Positions 12,482 through 13,099 of a DNA stretch of 13,099 bases are shown piece after piece. Below the pieces are notes generated by a model, which was not told the origin of the DNA, did no database searches, and saw only the letters and a program-made list of their open reading frames with translations. Position numbers and translations under genes: made by a program. Within the stretch, counting starts at the first letter, position 1. Every line of letters begins with the position of its first letter. Origin of the DNA: Alphaproteobacteria bacterium (lineage in GTDB: Bacteria > Pseudomonadota > Alphaproteobacteria > DSM-16000 > Inquilinaceae); the NCBI GenBank assembly GCA_029263555.1, contig JAJUFW010000028.1, forward strand, positions 1 through 13,099, given 5' to 3'.

Positions 12482-13036
12482 ATGAGAACCGTTGCCTTGG
12501 CAGGAGCTGTCGCCCTTGCGCTCTCCCCTTCCTTCTTGCTTGCCCAGGCGACTGCGCCGTCGGCGGCCCCGCAGCTCTCAAACGGGACGCCCGCGAACCT
12601 CTGTCAGGAGCTTCTCGCGTTCATGAGGGCGCCCCCGCCGCAAGCGCCAGCCGGGGAGCCGGTGAAATCGCCCCCACCGGACGCCTCGGCGTCGGCCGGC
12701 AACAGCCAGCAATCGGCTCAGGACGCCTCGGGTCAGGCGGGCCCCGCCCATTCGGCGCCCGATGCGGGCGGCCAGGTCGACGACGAGACGACGGTTCAGA
12801 ACGCGGAACTGAAATCGAGCCTCAGCGCGCCGGCACCCACGGATTCGACCAGCACGCCCAAGACCTCCGTCATCAGCCTGGCCGAGGCCGAGGAGATCGC
12901 CTCCGCCGGCGACGTCAGCGCCTGCCGGGACGCGACCCGGAAACTGAGGCTTGCGGGCGTCGCGGTCCCGACGCCCCTGCTCGCGCTGGCGGCGCTCGAC
13001 CTTCGATTCCACCAGCCGGAAGGCGGCCAGCCTTGA
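12482..13036 (+). CDS. Secreted low-complexity protein with a short conserved-looking C-terminal domain, unknown function
   Basis: The ATG at 12482 has AAGGAG at 12467-12472, nine bases upstream; the frame is open from 12326, but the upstream part lacks a start signal. The 184-residue product begins with a signal peptide, MRTVALAGAVALALSPSFLL, and AQA, with cleavage near residue 23. A short segment, ANLCQELLAFMRAPPP (38-53), has one cysteine. Residues 54-128 are a disordered linker of Ala, Ser, Pro, Gly, Gln and Asp. The end folds: VISLAEAEEIASAGDVSACR (130-149), then DATRKLRLAGVAVPTPLLAL (150-169), two or three amphipathic helices with a second cysteine at 148. A disulfide between C41 and C148 is possible in the periplasm. 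I do not recognise the family. It follows the His-rich protein gene and may be stress-induced if the promoter at 12360 is real. Confidence 0.78.
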   Translation: MRTVALAGAVALALSPSFLLAQATAPSAAPQLSNGTPANLCQELLAFMRAPPPQAPAGEPVKSPPPDASASAGNSQQSAQDASGQAGPAHSAPDAGGQVDDETTVQNAELKSSLSAPAPTDSTSTPKTSVISLAEAEEIASAGDVSACRDATRKLRLAGVAVPTPLLALAALDLRFHQPEGGQP

Positions 13037-13076
13037 GGGCCGGGCCGGCACGGGCGGCAGGCGGGCCTACGGCAAC

Positions 13077-13099
13077 GGAGAGGATGTTCCGGCGATGAA
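13077..13099 (+). other. Possible start of a further + strand gene, cut by the window end
   Basis: GGAGAGG (13077-13083) precedes ATGAA at 13095-13099 by 11 bases. An earlier ATG at 13084 runs into a stop after four codons, so only the second could open a gene. Too little is present to say more. Confidence 0.3.

Noticed and set aside
11973..12581. 202-codon minus-strand frame over the two exported protein genes
   Set aside because: The + strand genes have ribosome-binding sites and signal peptides; this frame has neither.
1..13099. tRNA genes, CRISPR arrays, insertion sequences, phage or conjugation genes
   Set aside because: None was seen on either strand: no repeat-spacer pattern, transposase motif or tRNA arm pattern.

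Overview
The window is a high-GC chromosomal segment that reads as ordinary alphaproteobacterial DNA. Coding density is high and start codons include GTG and TTG. The gene order DUF1285 – Nudix CoA pyrophosphatase – CCA nucleotidyltransferase, divergent from moxR – DUF58 – two large membrane proteins, is one I know from alphaproteobacteria. HemF and the CCA enzyme also look alphaproteobacterial. A Rhodospirillales-like source is a reasonable guess but not proven. I see no tRNA, rRNA, CRISPR array, insertion sequence or phage gene, and no gene-free stretch longer than about 230 bases.

Layout. At 2-349 lies the C-terminal part of an outer-membrane beta-barrel protein, closed by a strong intrinsic terminator. 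hemF (aerobic haem synthesis) follows on the + strand at 485-1345. Converging on it is a minus-strand operon read from 3826 down to 1371: a DUF1285 protein, a Nudix CoA pyrophosphatase and a CCA-adding enzyme, with overlapping or nearly abutting genes. Only 49 bases separate its first codon from a divergent + strand operon (3876-10610) of four tightly packed genes: a MoxR AAA+ ATPase, a DUF58 protein, a 910-residue membrane protein (BatA-like N-terminus plus DUF4159) and a 686-residue membrane protein with a vWA domain and an amidotransferase-like domain.

The + strand operon is the most interesting system here. MoxR ATPases commonly act with vWA-domain partners. Here a cytoplasmic ATPase and DUF58 protein are coupled to two inner-membrane proteins whose large domains should face the periplasm, so a role in envelope assembly or maturation is likely. 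A similar Rhizobium leguminosarum operon has, as I recall, been linked to cell shape and envelope integrity, but the biochemical job of the system is not known to me.

The last third (10611-13099) holds small or accessory genes: a 73-residue membrane-anchored or exported protein behind a candidate CRP-type promoter, a zinc-ribbon methyltransferase, a secreted Pro/His-rich protein ending in six histidines, and a secreted low-complexity protein behind a possible general-stress (EcfG-type) promoter. These genes are less conserved and their functions are mostly unknown.
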